From: Gammaproteobacteria bacterium
Lineage (GTDB): Bacteria; Pseudomonadota; Gammaproteobacteria; Pseudomonadales; Azotimanducaceae_A
Direction of reading: 5' to 3'
DNA length: 8,385 bases
Assembly (NCBI GenBank): GCA_026713405.1
Contig: JAPOON010000721.1
Span: forward strand, 1 to 8,385
Of this stretch, positions 7,136 to 8,385 are shown piece after piece. Position numbers and translations under genes: made by a program. Numbering within the stretch: position 1 is the first letter of the stretch; each line of letters starts with the position of its first letter. The notes under the pieces were generated by a model that worked only from the letters and a program-made list of their open reading frames with translations, was not told the origin of the DNA and did no database searches.

Positions 7136-7200
7136 GGAACCATTCTCCACTCCGCTCTTTGGTTTCTATGGGACAATCGCCAGCACCGGGCAGCGGGATC
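7133..7200 (-). repeat. Leader repeat, copy B (5' end of the adaptor gene)
   Basis: This is the ungapped counterpart of 2621-2688, about 72% identical over 68 bp. It fills most of the gap between the HupE-like gene stop (7213-7215) and the adaptor start. At its distal end GGGCAG (7188-7193) and CTGCCC (7200-7205) form a 6-bp stem with a 6-nt loop. Copy A has a related CTGCC/GGCAG stem nearby, though not built from the same bases. Unlike copy A it has no 31-bp inverted repeat attached. Conservation continues through the ATG itself and stops after it, as expected of a leader rather than of duplicated coding sequence. Confidence 0.65.
7143..7148 (-). promoter_or_regulatory. Ribosome-binding site upstream of the adaptor gene
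   Basis: GGAGAA on the minus strand stands 7 nt before ATG at 7135, in the same sequence setting (GTTCC directly before ATG) as at the beta-helix gene. It is the best-looking site for this gene by sequence, though GGGGA before TTG at 7027 competes. Confidence 0.55.
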
Positions 7201-7212
7201 TGCCCAACCCGT

Positions 7213-8226
7213 TCAGAAGATCGGCAGCACCCTGTCGATGGTCCAGAAAGCGGCCAGGGAGCCCATGGCGTAGACGAAGGCCCTTTCCGCGAGCACGATG
7301 TTTCCCGCGATGCGGCGGGCAATCCACAACAGCGCGAGCAGCGCGGCGATGATGGCGATCTGGCCCAGCTCGATGCCGACGTTGAACAGGAAGAGGGACA
7401 GCGCCAGCTGATCCCGGGGCAGGCCGATGTCGGCCAGCGCGCCGGCGAAGCCGAAGCCGTGCAGCAGGCCGAACAGCAGGGCCATGATCCAGGGGCGTCC
7501 CCGGGTGAGGGCCGAGCGCCGTTCCTCGGGCATGGTCAGTTCCCGGGCGAGGAACAGGATGGACAGGGCGATGACGGCTTCCACGGGCCCCGGGGGCAGC
7601 CGCACGAGTTCCAGCACTGAGAGCGCCAGCGTGATGCTGTGGGCCAGGGTGAAGGCGGTAATGGTCTTGAGCAAAGCCCAGCGGTTCGGGATGAAGAGCA
7701 CGAGCCCGATGACGAACAGCACGTGATCGATGCCGAACACCAGGTGCTCGACGCCGAGAGTAAGATAGGCGGCCACCTGCGGGCTGGGATCGCTGAGATT
7801 CAGGGAAGGCGCGTCGGGCCGCAGCAGGTGGGTCGATTTTTCACCGTCCAGGCGGCTGATCTCCACCATGACATCGGTGATGGTGCGGGACAGCCCGCTG
7901 ATGTGAATGGCGCCCTCTTCGAGGGAGCACTCGATTGTCCAGCTCTGCAGCAGGGCGCTGCCGGTCACCTCGCGCACGACCGGCGAGGCGGGCGCGCACG
8001 ATTCCGGGAAGATCGGATCGATCGGCAGCCGCCGGTCCTGGAGCACGGGCTGTTTCCAGAGCACCGAAAAGACGCCGGGACCGGTTTCGGCCACCTGCAG
8101 GTACGCGGGACGAACCTCGTGGGCGAGGGCTTGCGAAGCGGCAAGCAACGCGAAGACGAGGGCCGCGATCAGCCCCGGAAAGCCCCGCATGCCGGCTCGC
8201 TGCTGGAGTTGGGAGAACCGTTCCAT
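7213..8226 (-). CDS. HupE/UreJ-family integral membrane protein (divergent subgroup)
   Basis: The 337-residue product has a signal peptide (hydrophobic about 18-33, likely cleavage after SQALA, residue 35) and a soluble domain to about residue 150, with Cys77 and Cys100 as a possible disulfide. Six or so membrane segments follow. The first contains GVEHLVFGIDHVLF (His161, Asp167, His168), which matches the H-x5-DH signature of HupE/UreJ proteins. Further membrane-embedded polar residues are His196 (FTLAHS), His256 (GLLHGFGFAG) and Glu286 (NVGIELGQ). Classical HupE and UreJ move nickel for hydrogenase and urease, so metal transport is the default guess; no hydrogenase or urease gene is visible here. 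The frame starts at ATG 8226, but ATG 8190 (MRGFPGLIAAL) gives an equally good signal peptide; neither has a strong ribosome-binding site. Its first 12 codons lie inside a repeat copy. The adaptor gene follows after about 77 bp on the same strand, so co-transcription is possible. Confidence 0.88.
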   Translation of the reverse strand: MERFSQLQQRAGMRGFPGLIAALVFALLAASQALAHEVRPAYLQVAETGPGVFSVLWKQPVLQDRRLPIDPIFPESCAPASPVVREVTGSALLQSWTIECSLEEGAIHISGLSRTITDVMVEISRLDGEKSTHLLRPDAPSLNLSDPSPQVAAYLTLGVEHLVFGIDHVLFVIGLVLFIPNRWALLKTITAFTLAHSITLALSVLELVRLPPGPVEAVIALSILFLARELTMPEERRSALTRGRPWIMALLFGLLHGFGFAGALADIGLPRDQLALSLFLFNVGIELGQIAIIAALLALLWIARRIAGNIVLAERAFVYAMGSLAAFWTIDRVLPIF

Positions 8227-8227
8227 G
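8180..8227 (+). repeat. Leader repeat, copy C (shortened, inverted, at the 5' end of the HupE-like gene)
   Basis: Compared with copy A and the adjoining arm of the inverted repeat, this copy keeps three blocks in the same order. AAGCCCCGCATGC is at 8180-8192, CTCGCTGC at 8196-8203 after the same 3-nt gap, and GGAGAA-7 nt-ATG at 8212-8227 with GTTCC before the ATG. About 33 bp between the second and third blocks are missing. Its orientation relative to the neighbouring gene is opposite to copies A and B, so the complement of this repeat encodes the first residues of the HupE-like protein, including the alternative start MRGFP. Confidence 0.55.
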
Positions 8228-8235
8228 AAAGTTTC

Positions 8236-8255
8236 CGCCCCGGCGCGCCGGGGCG
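8236..8255. other. 20-bp perfect GC palindrome just upstream of the HupE-like gene
   Basis: All 20 bases (8236-8255) form a perfect palindrome able to fold as an 8-bp stem with a CGCG loop. It ends 9 bp before ATG 8226. In mRNA it would hinder ribosome access to that codon and so would favour the start at 8190; as DNA it could be an operator. No T-tract follows on either strand, so it is not an intrinsic terminator. Confidence 0.5.
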
Positions 8256-8336
8256 CTGACGCGCAGGGAACAACGGTTGGTTGTACGATGAGAGCGGGTG
8301 TGAGGTGCGGGCCTCCAACACCTTTAAAGCACTTCA

Positions 8337-8377
8337 GCGCGCTAAGAATCCACCGACAGCGCGCTCGCTTAGCGTGC
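8337..8377. other. Inverted repeat with nested direct repeat near the window edge
   Basis: GCGCGCTAAG (8337-8346) pairs with CTTAGCGTGC (8368-8377), with one G-T wobble and a 21-nt loop. CAGCGCGCT occurs twice as a direct repeat (8335-8343 and 8357-8365). It may be an operator or the end of whatever lies beyond the window. In the rest of 8228-8385 I see no convincing promoter and no recognisable gene. Confidence 0.35.
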
Positions 8378-8385
8378 AGGAGGAC

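Noticed and set aside
8225..8385. Plus-strand frame starting at the ATG of repeat copy C, preceded by GGAGAA and open to the window edge (53 codons)
   Set aside because: It has a good ribosome-binding site, but the first 30 codons run through the GC palindrome, composition is not gene-like, and the end is not visible. It could be revisited with flanking sequence.

Overview
This is a GC-rich stretch of a Gram-negative chromosome. The evidence for that is two lipoprotein genes with clear lipoboxes, a third with a looser one, an RND-type tripartite efflux system, a periplasmic c-type cytochrome and GC-biased third codon positions. A proteobacterium, probably gammaproteobacterial, is the best guess, but no marker gene here fixes the taxon.

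Layout: the 3' end of an unidentified membrane protein gene (1-180, + strand) converges on five genes that all read leftward on the minus strand. In transcription order these are a HupE/UreJ-family membrane protein (8226-7213), a periplasmic adaptor lipoprotein (about 7135-5960), an RND efflux permease (5922-2878), a parallel beta-helix lipoprotein (2623-1409) and a diheme c-type cytochrome, probably also a lipoprotein (about 1454 or 1337 to 240). The adaptor and permease form one efflux unit; its outer-membrane TolC-like partner is not in the window. The last two genes are the conserved two-gene pair known from Shewanella SO_2929/SO_2930 and the TIGR03805/TIGR03806 families. Their joint function is unknown, but both products would face the periplasm.

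The least expected structure is non-coding. A perfect 31-bp inverted repeat with a 48-nt spacer (2683-2792) lies between the permease and the beta-helix gene. Next to it, the 68 bp leading into the beta-helix start codon (2621-2688) match without gaps, at about 72% identity, the 68 bp leading into the adaptor gene (7133-7200). A third, internally shortened and oppositely oriented copy (8180-8227) forms the first codons of the HupE-like gene. All three copies end in GGAGAA, 7 nt, then ATG, the last 5 nt of the spacer being GTTCC. This looks like a dispersed repeat family that carries a ribosome-binding site and start codon, and it sits at the 5' ends of three functionally different genes.

The 5' ends of the adaptor and cytochrome genes are uncertain, because lipoprotein signal peptides favour internal starts. 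No RNA gene, IS transposase, CRISPR array or phage gene was seen.
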